Assembly: GCF_030056815.1 (NCBI RefSeq)
Contig: NZ_JASHKR010000004.1
Coordinates: 88,014-152,013, forward strand
DNA length: 64,000 nt
Direction: 5' to 3'
Source: Rhodococcus sp. IEGM 1379
GTDB lineage: Bacteria > Actinomycetota > Actinomycetes > Mycobacteriales > Mycobacteriaceae
Shown: positions 9,386 through 17,896 of the stretch, piece after piece
Layout of the letters: each line of letters starts with the position of its first letter
How positions within the stretch are numbered: the stretch's first letter is position 1
Translations under genes and position numbers: made by a program
The notes under the pieces: generated by a model
What the model was told of the DNA's origin: nothing
Seen by the model: the letters and a program-made list of their open reading frames with translations, nothing else
Database searches by the model: none

Positions 9386-9808
9386 ATGAACTCACACGAA
9401 TGCACGTGGTCCACACCGGTTCCCGAACCCGAGGGTGCGGAATACGGCGCGCATACCCTGACCGTCAACGGGTCGAGCGCGGTGTTTCGAATCGCCAAGA
9501 CCACGCCCACCAAACTCGGCCAGTTCGTGACGCTGTGGCGTCGTTCCGATGCCGGGCCCATCCGCCCGTTCGATACCAGCGACGGCGTCGAGATATTCAT
9601 CGTGCGGGTCAGCGACGGAAAACAGTTCGGGTACTTCACCTTTCCCGTCTACGCTCTGGTCAAGCGCGGCGTAGTATCTACTGATTTCACAGGCGGAAAG
9701 CGTGCCATTCGCGTCTACCCGCCGTGGGTCACCACTACCAGCGCACAAGCATCAAGAACGCAAAAATGGCAGGTCGAGCACTTCACGCCAGCTGATATGT
9801 CGCGATGA
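9386..9808 (+). CDS. MepB-family protein
   Basis: A 140-residue protein carrying the full MepB core: PEGAEYGAHTLTVNG, VFRIAKTTPTKLGQFVTLWRR, the FGYFTFPVYALVKRGVVST segment and GKRAIRVYPPWVTTTSAQASRTQKWQ. The family is named after staphylococcal mepB, next to the MepA multidrug pump; its biochemical role is unknown. The ATG at 9386 is preferred because the upstream extension of the frame (to 9299) shows no similarity. It is divergent from the truncated MmyB regulator and its 3' end overlaps the RibD-like gene by 26 bp. Confidence 0.8.
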   Translation: MNSHECTWSTPVPEPEGAEYGAHTLTVNGSSAVFRIAKTTPTKLGQFVTLWRRSDAGPIRPFDTSDGVEIFIVRVSDGKQFGYFTFPVYALVKRGVVSTDFTGGKRAIRVYPPWVTTTSAQASRTQKWQVEHFTPADMSR

Positions 9809-10364
9809 TGACTCCCGTTGTGGTGGAGATACTTTCGACCAGGGTGAATTGAGCCAGAGCTGACCCGTCGGGAAACAACTTTCGTCCCGTCCCGAGCACC
9901 AACGGATGAATGAGCAGTATGTAGGTGTCGATGAGGCGGCGGCATGCCAGAGCCGAAATCAGTTCACCGCTCCCGAGAATCACCACATTCGGGCCGGGGG
10001 TTTCCTTCAGCGCCGCGACCGCATCGCCTGCATCTCCGGGCAGAAGCGTGGAGTTCTTCCACAGCAACGGTTCGGTCAGTGTGCGTGACGCAACGTACTT
10101 CCGGGTGTTGTCGAGCACCTCGGTAAACGGATTACCGGTCTGGAATGGCCAATACGATGCAAACTGCTCGTAGGTGCGCCGCCCGAAAAGCAGATCCGAT
10201 TTCTCGGCGATGCCCTCCCCCATTTTTCGGGCCATCACCAGATCGCTGAACGGCGCTGCCCAGCCGCCATGTTCGAAGCCGCCGCGGCGGTCTTCGTCGG
10301 GTCCACCGGGAGCTTGCATCACGCCGTCGAGGGTCACGCTGTTTGTCACCGACAGGTTTCTCAT
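9783..10364 (-). CDS. Dihydrofolate-reductase-like (RibD C-terminal domain) protein
   Basis: A 193-residue single-domain protein of the RibD-C/dihydrofolate-reductase-like family: LSVTNSVTLDGVMQAPGGPDED at the start, LLFGRRTYEQFASYWP, NVVILGSGELISAL and IDTYILLIHPLVLGTGRKLF. These are NAD(P)H-binding reductases common in multiple copies in actinobacteria; the substrate is unknown and folate or riboflavin synthesis should not be assumed. Transcribed toward MepB, with overlapping 3' ends. Confidence 0.85.
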   Translation of the reverse strand: MRNLSVTNSVTLDGVMQAPGGPDEDRRGGFEHGGWAAPFSDLVMARKMGEGIAEKSDLLFGRRTYEQFASYWPFQTGNPFTEVLDNTRKYVASRTLTEPLLWKNSTLLPGDAGDAVAALKETPGPNVVILGSGELISALACRRLIDTYILLIHPLVLGTGRKLFPDGSALAQFTLVESISTTTGVIIATYQLA

Positions 10365-10400
10365 ACTTCGATCCTGCGCCTTCGTGACCCGCCACGCCAG

Positions 10401-10442
10401 AAAAAAAGGGGCGGCCTCCCTCAGCGAAGAGGAAGGCCGCCC
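10401..10442 (-). terminator. Rho-independent terminator of glyS
   Basis: The arms GGGCGGCCT and AGGCCGCCC pair perfectly and are extended by CCTC/GAGG across one mismatch, with loop AGCGAA. On the minus strand the hairpin is followed directly by a run of seven T (bases 10407-10401), a textbook intrinsic terminator 16 bases after the glyS stop codon. Confidence 0.9.
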
Positions 10443-10457
10443 GGATTACACCTACGG

Positions 10458-11864
10458 CTAGGAACCGATCAAACGTGCTGCCAGGTAGCTTTCGACCTGA
10501 TCGAGTGCGACGCGTTCCTGTGCCATGGAATCGCGCTCACGCACGGTGACTGCATGGTCTTCGAGGGTGTCGAAGTCGACCGTGATGCAGAACGGTGTAC
10601 CGATCTCGTCCTGACGACGGTAACGACGACCGATAGCACCGGCATCGTCGAATTCGACGTTCCAGTTCTGACGCAGCTGCGCTGCAAGGTCTTTCGCCTT
10701 CGGCGTGAGGTCAGCGTTACGCGAGAGCGGCAACACTGCAGCCTTGACCGGAGCCAGACGACGATCAAGACGCAGCACGGTGCGCTTGTCGACGCCACCC
10801 TTGGAGTTGGGCGCCTCGTCCTCGGTGTACGCGTCGACCAGGAAGGCCATGAGCGAACGGGTGAGGCCGGCTGCCGGCTCGATGACGTACGGCGTGTAGC
10901 GCTCGCCGGTCGTCTGGTCGTAGTAATTCAGATCTGTACCCGAATGCTTGGAGTGCGTCGAGAGATCGAAGTCGGTGCGGTTAGCAATGCCTTCGAGCTC
11001 GCCCCATTCGCTGCCCTGGAAGTGGAAGCGGTACTCGATGTCGGTGGTGCCCTTGGAGTAGTGCGAAAGCTTCTCCTGCGCATGCTTGTACAGACGCAGG
11101 TTGTCCGCGTTGATACCCAGGCCGGTGTACCAGTCCATGCGGTAGTCGATCCAGTACTGGTGCCACTCGTCGTCTTCACCGGGCTTGACGAAGAATTCCA
11201 TCTCCATCTGCTCGAACTCGCGGGTGCGGAAGATGAAGTTTCCGGGCGTGATCTCGTTGCGGAAGCTCTTGCCGATCTGGCCGATGCCGAACGGCGGCTT
11301 CTTGCGCGACGTGGTGAGCACGTTGGCAAAGTTGACGAAGATGCCCTGCGCGGTTTCGGGACGCAGGTAGTGCATGCCCTCTTCCGTCTCGACGGGGCCG
11401 AGGTGCGTCTTGAGCATCATGTTGAAGTCGCGCGGTTCGGTCCACTGACCGATGGTGCCGCAATCGGGGCAACCGACGAGGTCCATTGTGACGTCGTCCG
11501 GGTTGTCCATCTTCTTCTTTGCCGCGTACGCCTCCTGCAGGTGATCCTGACGGTGACGCTTGTGGCAGTTGAGGCACTCGACAAGCGGGTCGTTGAAGAC
11601 ACCGACGTGACCGGAAGCAACCCACACCTCGCGGGGCAGGATGACGGAGGAGTCGAGGCCGACGACGTCTTCGCGGCTGGTGACCATGTTGCGCCACCAC
11701 TGACGCTTGATGTTGTCCTTGAGCTCGACACCCAATGGGCCGTAGTCCCACGCGGACTTTGTACCGCCGTAGATCTCACCGCACGGGTAGACCAGGCCCC
11801 GCCGCTTGGCGAGATTGACGACGGCTTCGATCTTGGACTTCGGTGCCACTGGATTGCTCTCCAT
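10458..11864 (-). CDS. glyS: Glycyl-tRNA synthetase (alpha2, eukaryote/actinobacteria type)
   Basis: A class II aminoacyl-tRNA synthetase that charges tRNA-Gly. Seen: [26 protein letters not shown] near the N-terminus, class II motif 2 region [19 protein letters not shown], motif 3 [14 protein letters not shown] and the C-terminal anticodon-binding domain ([13 protein letters not shown]). The ATG at 11864 gives 468 residues, close to the mycobacterial enzyme; the frame is open upstream to 11951 but that part is unconserved. Two Cys pairs (CLNCHKRH and CPDCG) suggest a structural zinc site. Divergent from the smtB-zur operon and closed by the terminator at 10401-10442. Confidence 0.94.
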   Translation of the reverse strand: MESNPVAPKSKIEAVVNLAKRRGLVYPCGEIYGGTKSAWDYGPLGVELKDNIKRQWWRNMVTSREDVVGLDSSVILPREVWVASGHVGVFNDPLVECLNCHKRHRQDHLQEAYAAKKKMDNPDDVTMDLVGCPDCGTIGQWTEPRDFNMMLKTHLGPVETEEGMHYLRPETAQGIFVNFANVLTTSRKKPPFGIGQIGKSFRNEITPGNFIFRTREFEQMEMEFFVKPGEDDEWHQYWIDYRMDWYTGLGINADNLRLYKHAQEKLSHYSKGTTDIEYRFHFQGSEWGELEGIANRTDFDLSTHSKHSGTDLNYYDQTTGERYTPYVIEPAAGLTRSLMAFLVDAYTEDEAPNSKGGVDKRTVLRLDRRLAPVKAAVLPLSRNADLTPKAKDLAAQLRQNWNVEFDDAGAIGRRYRRQDEIGTPFCITVDFDTLEDHAVTVRERDSMAQERVALDQVESYLAARLIGS

Positions 11865-11960
11865 CTGGGTAATAGATGCACGGTTTTCCTGCGCTTTTTG
11901 CCTACCTAGCCTAACTGGCCACAGAAGCGGACTTCCCGCCACGGTTGACATGCGTACTTA

Positions 11961-11987
11961 TGCATATCAAAATGAATGTGATTTGCA
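11961..11987. promoter_or_regulatory. Inverted-repeat operator candidate upstream of the smtB-zur operon
   Basis: TGCATATCA and TGATTTGCA form an inverted repeat matching at eight of nine positions around a 9-base spacer. It lies about 60 bp ahead of the ArsR/SmtB gene in AT-rich sequence between the divergent glyS and smtB genes. SmtB-type repressors bind AT-rich imperfect palindromes in their own promoter, so autoregulation is the natural reading. Binding itself is an inference. Confidence 0.6.
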
Positions 11988-12047
11988 ATAGTGTGGTCTG
12001 ATGGCTACACCAGAACGTCGTGATAGATCCCTCGAAGGAGCCTCGCT

Positions 12048-12416
12048 GTGAGCATTGCGGATACCGGCGATCTCCATAACACCCGGGATCACGCGCATAG
12101 TCCTTTCGACGCCATTCCACCGGCCGTAGTTCCCCCGAAGGAAACCCTGGCTGCAGCAGGCGAAATCCTGCGCGCCCTCGCCGCTCCCGTGCGCATCGCC
12201 ATCGTGCTCCAACTCCAGGAATCGCAGCGATGCGTTCATGAACTCGTCGGCGCACTCGGCGTCACTCAACCGCTCATCAGTCAGCATCTCCGTGTCCTCA
12301 AAGCTGCCGGAGTAGTCCGCGGCGAGCGTCACGGCCGCGAAGTTCTCTACCGACTGGCCGACGACCATCTTGCTCACATCGTCGTCGATGCTGTCGCCCA
12401 CGCAGAAGAAGGATGA
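12048..12416 (+). CDS. smtB: ArsR/SmtB-family metal-sensing repressor (Rv2358-like)
   Basis: A 122-residue winged-helix repressor: LRALAAPVRIAIVLQLQE, the recognition helix region VTQPLISQHLRVLKAAGVV and the wing GERHGREVLYRLAD. The C-terminal helix DDHLAHIVVDAVAHAEE carries the D-x-H-x(10)-H-x(2)-E spacing of the alpha5 zinc site of SmtB/CzrA sensors. The GTG start has AAGGAG eight bases upstream. A 16-codon ATG reading frame (12001-12051) ends in a TGA that overlaps this GTG, so a translated leader is possible. It overlaps zur by four bases (ATGA), so both zinc sensors are translationally coupled, as in Mycobacterium. Confidence 0.9.
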   Translation: MSIADTGDLHNTRDHAHSPFDAIPPAVVPPKETLAAAGEILRALAAPVRIAIVLQLQESQRCVHELVGALGVTQPLISQHLRVLKAAGVVRGERHGREVLYRLADDHLAHIVVDAVAHAEEG

Positions 12417-12862
12417 TCACCACCACCATGAACAACATCGGACCGACAGCAGTCAAGCGCAGCTCTGCCACCGTCGGCATTCGTTCCACCAAGCAGCGCA
12501 GCGCGATCTCCGCGCTGCTCGACGACATCGACGAGTTCAAGTCTGCCCAGGAACTTCACGACGAACTGCGCAAGCGCGGTGAGGGCATCGGACTGACCAC
12601 CGTCTACCGAACCCTGCAAGCACTTTCCGACGCCGGAACCATCGATGTTTTGCGCACCGACAGCGGTGAATCCGTTTATCGCCGTTGCTCTTCCGGCCAT
12701 CACCACCATTTGGTCTGCCGCACCTGCGGGTTCACCGTGGAGGTCGAGGGCCCGATCGTCGAGCTGTGGTCACAGACCATCGCCGACGACAACGGTTTCA
12801 CCGACGTCAGTCACACCGTCGAGATTTTCGGTACGTGCCGCGATTGTGCCGCTGCTGTTTAG
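12413..12862 (+). CDS. zur: Zinc uptake regulator Zur (FurB)
   Basis: A 149-residue Fur-superfamily repressor that shuts zinc-import and alternative-ribosomal-protein genes when zinc is plentiful. Seen: RSTKQRSAISALLDDIDEFKSAQELHDEL, the recognition helix GLTTVYRTLQALSDAGTID, the regulatory metal region RRCSSGHHHHLVCRTCG and the second structural cysteine pair GTCRDCAA. The start overlaps the smtB stop; an internal ATG (MNNIGPTAVKRS) six codons in is an equally possible start. The pairing of smtB and zur lets zinc excess and zinc shortage be read from one transcript. Confidence 0.93.
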   Translation: MITTTMNNIGPTAVKRSSATVGIRSTKQRSAISALLDDIDEFKSAQELHDELRKRGEGIGLTTVYRTLQALSDAGTIDVLRTDSGESVYRRCSSGHHHHLVCRTCGFTVEVEGPIVELWSQTIADDNGFTDVSHTVEIFGTCRDCAAAV

Positions 12863-12871
12863 TCGGCCCGT

Positions 12872-13110
12872 TCAATCGGCCATTGAGAACCGAAGCAAAT
12901 TAGATTCACGCAGCTCGAAACCAAGTTTCCGGTAGAGCTGATTCGCGGCTACCCGCGAACTTCGGGAGGTCAGATCCACGGTGCGGGCACCGAGTTCGCC
13001 GGCGCGGCCGAGCGCTGCTGTGGTCAGCGCGGATCCGACCTGTCGACCTTGGGCTGCCGCGTCGACCACGACTCCTCGAACGAAGGATGCCGACCGTCTG
13101 TTCGGCGGTT
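12872..13110 (-). pseudogene. C-terminal remnant of a GNAT acetyltransferase
   Basis: The minus-strand frame encodes VVVDAAAQGRQVGSALTTAA, LGARTVDLTSR and VAANQLYRKLGFELRESN: acetyl-CoA-binding motif A plus the C-terminal strands of a GNAT protein, about 70 residues. The N-terminal half is absent because the region further upstream is occupied by the end of the Rv2360c-like gene, and no start codon with a ribosome-binding site is seen. I read it as a decayed 5'-truncated gene. Confidence 0.65.
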
Positions 13111-13128
13111 GTGTTGTCGCGTTCGGAC

Positions 13129-13551
13129 TTAGGGAAGTAGTCCCTGCCGAGCCGTATCTGCTCCGGTGAGCGCCAACAGCAGCATCGTGGTAAGTGCTTC
13201 GTCGGCCAATCCGGCCGCTGGAAAGGTATAGCGCAGAATCACATCAGCGAGGCTGCCGTGACCGAACACCGCAATCGATCCGAACTGGATGGTGCGATTG
13301 CGCTCGGCCACCTTGCGGTGAAGCGCAGCGCTGACGGGGCGATCCCACGCCAGCACGCAGGTCATCGACAGAACATCGAGGCCTTCGGAAAGATTCATCG
13401 CCTGGACCGAGCACAGGGCACCGGAGTACTGAAAACCCAGTGAGCCGTCGTCGGCTACGTCGACGGTCACAAAATGCGCCAGTGCTTCGGCAGCACGTTC
13501 CTGCAATTGCGCGGCATGGTCGGTTGTCTCGGTCATGTCTTCACCTGTCAT
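13129..13551 (-). CDS. Conserved hypothetical protein (Rv2360c-like, YbjN-type)
   Basis: A 140-residue soluble acidic protein with regular alternating strands ([60 protein letters not shown]) and a hydrophobic C-terminal helix. The layout resembles YbjN/type III chaperone-like sensory proteins. A hypothetical gene with the same position next to uppS exists in Mycobacterium (Rv2360c). Its ATG overlaps the uppS stop by four bases, so it is the last gene of the recO-uppS operon. Function unknown. Confidence 0.8.
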   Translation of the reverse strand: MTGEDMTETTDHAAQLQERAAEALAHFVTVDVADDGSLGFQYSGALCSVQAMNLSEGLDVLSMTCVLAWDRPVSAALHRKVAERNRTIQFGSIAVFGHGSLADVILRYTFPAAGLADEALTTMLLLALTGADTARQGLLP

Positions 13552-14366
13552 TTCACGCCACCAAATCGGCGGTCGCGGGATGCATACTCAACGCACGCGG
13601 CCCAGAGGTCACGGCGATCAAAATCGGGAAAAAGCTTGTCCTGGTACACCATTTCGGCGTAGGCGGACTGCCAGATCAAGAAGTTCGACGTCCGCTGCTC
13701 CCCCGACGGTCTCAGGAACAGGTCGACGTCAGGCATGTCGGGCTCGTCGAGATACTTGGCAACCGTTGCCTCGGTGATCTTTTCGGGATTGATCTGTCCC
13801 GCGGCGACCCGTCGGGCGATTTCCTTGACTGCATCGGCGATTTCGGCTCGTCCGCCGTAGTTGACGCACATCGTCAGGTTCATCACCGTGTTGTTCTTGG
13901 TAAGTTCTTCGGCGATTTCGAGTTCCTTGATGACGCTGGCCCACAACCGCGGCTTCCGTCCCGCCCAGCGGACCCGCACCCCCATCTCGTTCATCTCGTC
14001 GCGTCGACGACGGATGACGTCACGGTTGAAGCCCATGAGGAACTTCACCTCGTCGGGGCTTCGCTTCCAGTTCTCGGTGGAGAAGGCGTACGCGGAGAGC
14101 CACTCGACGCCCATTTCGATGCACCCGCAGACGGAGTCCATCAATACTGCTTCACCGCGTTCGTGACCGGCAGTTCGCGGTAGTCCGCGTTCTTGCGCCC
14201 AGCGCCCGTTGCCGTCCATCACCAGCGCTACGTGGCGCGGGATCAGTTCGGTTTGCAGGATCGGCGGTTTGGCTCCGGAGGGATGGGGGTCCGGAGGCCG
14301 GATCACCCGATCTGCGGAGGAGTCAGGCAGAGTGCGCGGTTCGCGTCGTCGAATCACGCGTTCCAT
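13548..14366 (-). CDS. uppS: Decaprenyl/undecaprenyl diphosphate synthase (cis-prenyltransferase)
   Basis: A 272-residue cis-prenyltransferase that extends an allylic diphosphate with isopentenyl units to make the polyprenyl carrier for cell-wall synthesis. Motifs: [20 protein letters not shown] with the catalytic Asp, [10 protein letters not shown], and [20 protein letters not shown]. The ATG at 14366 is selected because the upstream extension to 14672 is antisense-like and unconserved; with it the gene overlaps the recO 3' end by 44 bp. It feeds lipid carriers to enzymes such as the polyprenol monophosphomannose synthase at 8.0-8.8 kb. Confidence 0.93.
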   Translation of the reverse strand: MERVIRRREPRTLPDSSADRVIRPPDPHPSGAKPPILQTELIPRHVALVMDGNGRWAQERGLPRTAGHERGEAVLMDSVCGCIEMGVEWLSAYAFSTENWKRSPDEVKFLMGFNRDVIRRRRDEMNEMGVRVRWAGRKPRLWASVIKELEIAEELTKNNTVMNLTMCVNYGGRAEIADAVKEIARRVAAGQINPEKITEATVAKYLDEPDMPDVDLFLRPSGEQRTSNFLIWQSAYAEMVYQDKLFPDFDRRDLWAACVEYASRDRRFGGVK

Positions 14367-15138
14367 CCTGCCCCACTGCCGCGGCAACCTCGACTGCCGC
14401 ATGCGGCCGGGAGCGTTCGATGAGCGGCAAAGTGCGCAATTGCCGCTCGAGATGCCATTGCAAATGTGCGGCGACCAGGCCACTGGCCTGGGTTCGCAGC
14501 GACATCGGGGCCTCGTCGGTCCCCTCCCATTCACCGCGCACGAGCGCATCCATGAGATCAAGAACACCGGGCGACGGCGTCGCCGAACCTGGCGGGCGGC
14601 AGTACGTGCACACCGCTCCACCGGCCGCGACGTGGAACGCACGATGCGGGCCGGGAGCCGAACACTTGGCACATTCTTCGAGGGCGGGCGCCCATCCGGC
14701 GTAGCCCATGGCTCGGAGTAAAAAAGCGTCGAGAACGAACTCGACGGGACGTCCCTGCTCCGCGATGGCCCGCAATGCTCCGACAGTCAGTCGCTGAAGT
14801 TGCGGCGCGGGTGCACGTTCTTCGCCGGCCAACCGCTCCGCAGTCTCGAGGATCGCGCAGGCCGTGGTGTACCGGCTGTAATCATCGACTATGTCGGTGG
14901 CAAAAGCGTCGACCGTCTGTACCTGCGTGATGATGTCCAGGTTTCTGCCCGGCAACAGTTGGACGTCGACGTGCGCAAACGGTTCCAGCCTGGCACCGAA
15001 CTTGGACGTGGTTCTACGGACACCTTTGGCCACGGCACGCACCAACCCGAACTGATTGGTGAGCAACGTGACGATGTGGTCAGCTTCGCCCAGCTTATGC
15101 AGGCGTAGCACCACCGCTGTGTCTCGATACAACCTCAC
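14323..15138 (-). CDS. recO: DNA repair protein RecO
   Basis: RecO loads RecA on SSB-coated single-stranded DNA together with RecR. The N-terminal OB fold starts [20 protein letters not shown]; the C-terminal zinc-binding part shows [32 protein letters not shown] start at 15138 is chosen because it places the conserved OB fold at the N-terminus; the frame is open to 15240 but the extra residues are unconserved. It is the first gene of the recO-uppS-Rv2360c-like run. Confidence 0.92.
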   Translation of the reverse strand: MRLYRDTAVVLRLHKLGEADHIVTLLTNQFGLVRAVAKGVRRTTSKFGARLEPFAHVDVQLLPGRNLDIITQVQTVDAFATDIVDDYSRYTTACAILETAERLAGEERAPAPQLQRLTVGALRAIAEQGRPVEFVLDAFLLRAMGYAGWAPALEECAKCSAPGPHRAFHVAAGGAVCTYCRPPGSATPSPGVLDLMDALVRGEWEGTDEAPMSLRTQASGLVAAHLQWHLERQLRTLPLIERSRPHAAVEVAAAVGQDGTRDSTTRTAHSA

Positions 15139-15202
15139 CGAACCAGTCTCCCACGTTGCACCGACGCGGAACCGCAACCTTAGATCGAACACATACCTGC
15201 GG

Positions 15203-15535
15203 CTATTTCGCACCGGCCACTGCACCGATGCCGCCGACATCGGTGATCTGCCAGTTGTCGCTCCGATCCAGGGTGATGCTGTAGGTAGCCGTCGACTGCA
15301 GGCCGTCGGGAGCCTGCGCGTTCTTTGTCATAACGCTGACGAAGGAGTCGACGACGTACATGTCGCCTTCGTGTGAGCGAACCTTCGCGGAGAGCGGGGT
15401 GGACGTCGACACCCATTGCACCGGAACGATGATCTGTTCCATGGCCGTCGCCGCTTGATTCAGCTTGTTCGTCATGTCCGGGCTGGTGCCCTGCACCAGA
15501 TTCTTGTGCCAGGCCGCCAGGTCTTGATAGTTCAT
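15203..15535 (-). CDS. Fragment resembling C-terminal part of a Mce-associated membrane protein
   Basis: About 110 residues (MNYQDLAAWHKNLVQGTSPD to WQITDVGGI) that resemble the extracytoplasmic half of Mce-associated and SnoaL-like membrane proteins, which normally begin with a transmembrane helix. Here there is no signal or membrane segment; the frame runs upstream only to 15616, where the diiron oxygenase gene ends. It may be a soluble product or, more likely, a 5'-truncated leftover. The family call is weak. Confidence 0.45.
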   Translation of the reverse strand: MNYQDLAAWHKNLVQGTSPDMTNKLNQAATAMEQIIVPVQWVSTSTPLSAKVRSHEGDMYVVDSFVSVMTKNAQAPDGLQSTATYSITLDRSDNWQITDVGGIGAVAGAK

Positions 15536-15615
15536 CTGGCGGGGTCTCCGGCGGAGTCCTGACCGATCAGACGATCGCAGTGCTGGCCGATCGAAGGACT
15601 CGTCAGCTCCGCCCA

Positions 15616-16608
15616 CTAAGTGGCTCGCACCTTCTCCGATCGTCTCGGCTCACCGCGATACCGGGCCATATCGCCGGCAATACCGAGCTTTCGCCACGCC
15701 CGCCTCGACACAGGATTCATCAAACCGAGTTCGTCTGCCAACGTTCGCATTTCACCGAAGTAATTTCCCAGAATCCGACGCGACTGCGGGCTGCGCCAGA
15801 ATGCCTCCCTCATCACCGACTCGGGAATGTCGAACTTCTTCGCAAATTCCTTTGGCGGTGACATTATTTCGCCGGACAACCACCGCATTGCACCGGGAAA
15901 TGCAACGGACGTCATCGCTCGACCGAAAGGACTCAGCGCGGGAACATGCTGGCGCAAGAAGTCGTGAGCAAAGGAGATGTGCCGGGCCTCCTCGGCGATG
16001 TGAATCTCCATGGTGCGCAGCATGACCGGCACCGTGTCCTTACCTTCACGGATAAGGTCTTTCTGAAAATGGTCGATAGGCTCTTCACCGGCTAGGATGC
16101 CGATGAAGAAGATGACCGGGAACTTGGCGCCGAGCAACCCGACAAACGGTGACAAGCGGCGGAACAACGGACGCATCCCCGGCACGTCGATATCCACCCG
16201 ATTGACGAATTCCTGGAACATCTGAATGTGGTTGCACTCTTCGGTCATCTCGTGAAGGCAGTACCGAAACTCGGGCGATTTGTTGGGCAGCGCCATGATG
16301 TACTGCAGCATTCCTCGGATCAGGATGCTCTCGAATGCCGAACCCACCTTGGTCACGTTCGCCTGACGCCATTTACCCATCTCGATACGACGTTCCAACG
16401 GTTGATCCTGATACCAACATGTGGCACCGAGTGGATCCGACACTGCCGAAAGCACCCACCGCGGATCATTCGGGTCTATCGCGAATTCCGTTGAATCCCA
16501 GTCGATATCGAGGTAGGGATCGAACCGTCTGTGCACGGACCCATCAGACAGTGTTGCGAGCAACTCGCGGTAAGGCTGATCCATTTCGATAGACGTTGAC
16601 CGAACCAT
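15616..16608 (-). CDS. AurF-like diiron oxygenase
   Basis: A 330-residue helical protein with a diiron carboxylate signature: a Glu in SAFESILIRG, HEMTEECNHIQMFQEF (E-x2-H type), GEEPIDHFQKD, and EIHIAEEARHISFAHDFL. This pattern fits the AurF/p-aminobenzoate N-oxygenase family (DUF3066), which use O2 and two irons to hydroxylate or oxidise amines or unactivated carbons; the substrate is unknown. Sequences around the start give no strong ribosome-binding site. Its neighbours are a monooxygenase remnant and the KAS III operon, so a role in lipid or secondary metabolism is possible. Confidence 0.8.
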   Translation of the reverse strand: MVRSTSIEMDQPYRELLATLSDGSVHRRFDPYLDIDWDSTEFAIDPNDPRWVLSAVSDPLGATCWYQDQPLERRIEMGKWRQANVTKVGSAFESILIRGMLQYIMALPNKSPEFRYCLHEMTEECNHIQMFQEFVNRVDIDVPGMRPLFRRLSPFVGLLGAKFPVIFFIGILAGEEPIDHFQKDLIREGKDTVPVMLRTMEIHIAEEARHISFAHDFLRQHVPALSPFGRAMTSVAFPGAMRWLSGEIMSPPKEFAKKFDIPESVMREAFWRSPQSRRILGNYFGEMRTLADELGLMNPVSRRAWRKLGIAGDMARYRGEPRRSEKVRAT

Positions 16609-16825
16609 CGGTGTCTCCTCCAGGCGCCTGTTCGTCGATCGCGATCAACGAACTCGATTGCGCCTAAACTTAGTGTGACACCACGTCTCACGCAACCCCT
16701 CCGCGGCCTATATTTGACCCGAACCTCCGCCATCACGTCCCACCGCCGCGATCGCGTCCTCCTGGAGGGCCCCGCACGAGCGCGAAGTAGGCACCGGAGT
16801 TACCGATGTCTCGGCATCCATGATC

Positions 16826-17000
16826 TGATCCGCAAGGGCTGGAAGATTTTGTCGACCTGGTGATTCCGGTACTTCACACTCGGGGTCTGTTCCGACCCGA
16901 GTACGAGGGTGCGACCCTGCGCGAGAATCTAGTCGGTCCAGAGTCTGCAGTACCGACACCGGTCGCGACACAGGAAGACTCCGCAGGCAAGGACAGCTGA
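16826..17000 (+). pseudogene. 3' remnant of an NtaA/SnaA/DszA-type flavin monooxygenase
   Basis: The 398-bp gap between the diiron oxygenase and the KAS III-like gene is not empty. On the plus strand a frame reads QGLEDFVDLVIPVLHTRGLF then RPEYEGATLRENLV and ends at TGA 16998-17000. This is the very typical C-terminus of nitrilotriacetate/pristinamycin-type FMN-dependent monooxygenases (LEDFVDLVVPELQRRGLFRxEYEGxTLRExLG). An in-frame TGA just upstream breaks the frame and no other part of the enzyme is found. It ends seven bases before the stop of the converging gene. Confidence 0.75.
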
Positions 17001-17005
17001 ATCCC

Positions 17006-17896
17006 TCACCGCGCAGTGCGGTTCGGCGGGGCGTTGTACAGAGCGGCACCGGCGGTCACGCCGGCGCCCACTGCGACAAGAATTGTCCGTGCACCCGCAG
17101 AGCGTCGGGGTTCGTCCCTCTCCAAACCTGCGATCAGTGCAGCGGTATGTATGTGCTCGTCTTCGGCAACGGTGACGCGTGAGCTGGGTATCCCCAGCTT
17201 TGTTGCCAATGCCGAACGAAAACCGGGGCAGGCGGGGGCGGCCACGATCGAATCGACCTCGGCCAGATCGAGTTCCGCCTGCTGCAGACAGGCGGCGACT
17301 GCTTCGTAGCCAGCTGCGGCGTAGTCGTCGTCGAGCGAATCGGACTCGTTGAAACGCAGGACGTTTCGGTTGTCAGCTTGACTGACCGTTGCCCGGAAAG
17401 AATCACCGCCGTCGAGATTGTTCACCCACTGCACCGGGCCGAGCCCGTACTCATCGTCGGTCCAGCGACACAACGCGGCTCCCCCGACTGCCGAAAACGG
17501 AAACCGCTCACTGAGCCGATGTCCCGGGTCCGCATCACTGGCGACAACGAGGGCACGTTCGATCACGTGAGAGCGAAGAAATCCGTCGACAATCTGCAGT
17601 GCGGTCAGCACGCCACAGGTGCCGTTCGCAATATCGAAGGAGAACGTGCCGTGCTCGCCGGTGTGCGGGTCCTCCGGATGAGCGCCGATGTCGTCTTGGA
17701 TCAGCGCGGCAAGGGCTGGCTCACCGAGGTTGCGGTCACGATACAGACCGGCGTTCAGGAGCAGGTCCAGTTCGTCCGGGCGGCAACCGGCCTGTTCGAG
17801 GCAAGACTTCGCCGCCGCTACCGCAAGGTGGAGTGCACTGTGCCGACTCAGCCATCCAGCCCGAGTGACGTACAACTGCTCAATGATCGTTCCCAT
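17006..17896 (-). CDS. KAS III-like protein with incomplete catalytic triad
   Basis: A 296-residue thiolase-fold protein related to 3-oxoacyl-ACP synthase III. The nucleophile region is kept (FDIANGTCGVLTALQ, Cys94), but where KAS III enzymes have the His of the HQAN/HQTS motif this protein reads VAAPACPGFRSA, and where they have the GNTxxAS Asn it reads EDEHIHTAALIAG. It is also shorter, lacking the N-terminal strands. It overlaps the upstream complete KAS III by 17 bp, so the two are cotranslated and may form a heterodimer, as in KS/chain-length-factor pairs. An acyl-transferring or acyl-binding role is more likely than independent condensation. Confidence 0.75.
   Translation of the reverse strand: MGTIIEQLYVTRAGWLSRHSALHLAVAAAKSCLEQAGCRPDELDLLLNAGLYRDRNLGEPALAALIQDDIGAHPEDPHTGEHGTFSFDIANGTCGVLTALQIVDGFLRSHVIERALVVASDADPGHRLSERFPFSAVGGAALCRWTDDEYGLGPVQWVNNLDGGDSFRATVSQADNRNVLRFNESDSLDDDYAAAGYEAVAACLQQAELDLAEVDSIVAAPACPGFRSALATKLGIPSSRVTVAEDEHIHTAALIAGLERDEPRRSAGARTILVAVGAGVTAGAALYNAPPNRTAR

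Noticed and set aside
10269-11909. 546-residue plus-strand reading frame opposite glyS
   Set aside because: It is the antisense of a strongly conserved synthetase gene and includes its terminator region; composition is valine/glycine-rich without recognisable motifs.
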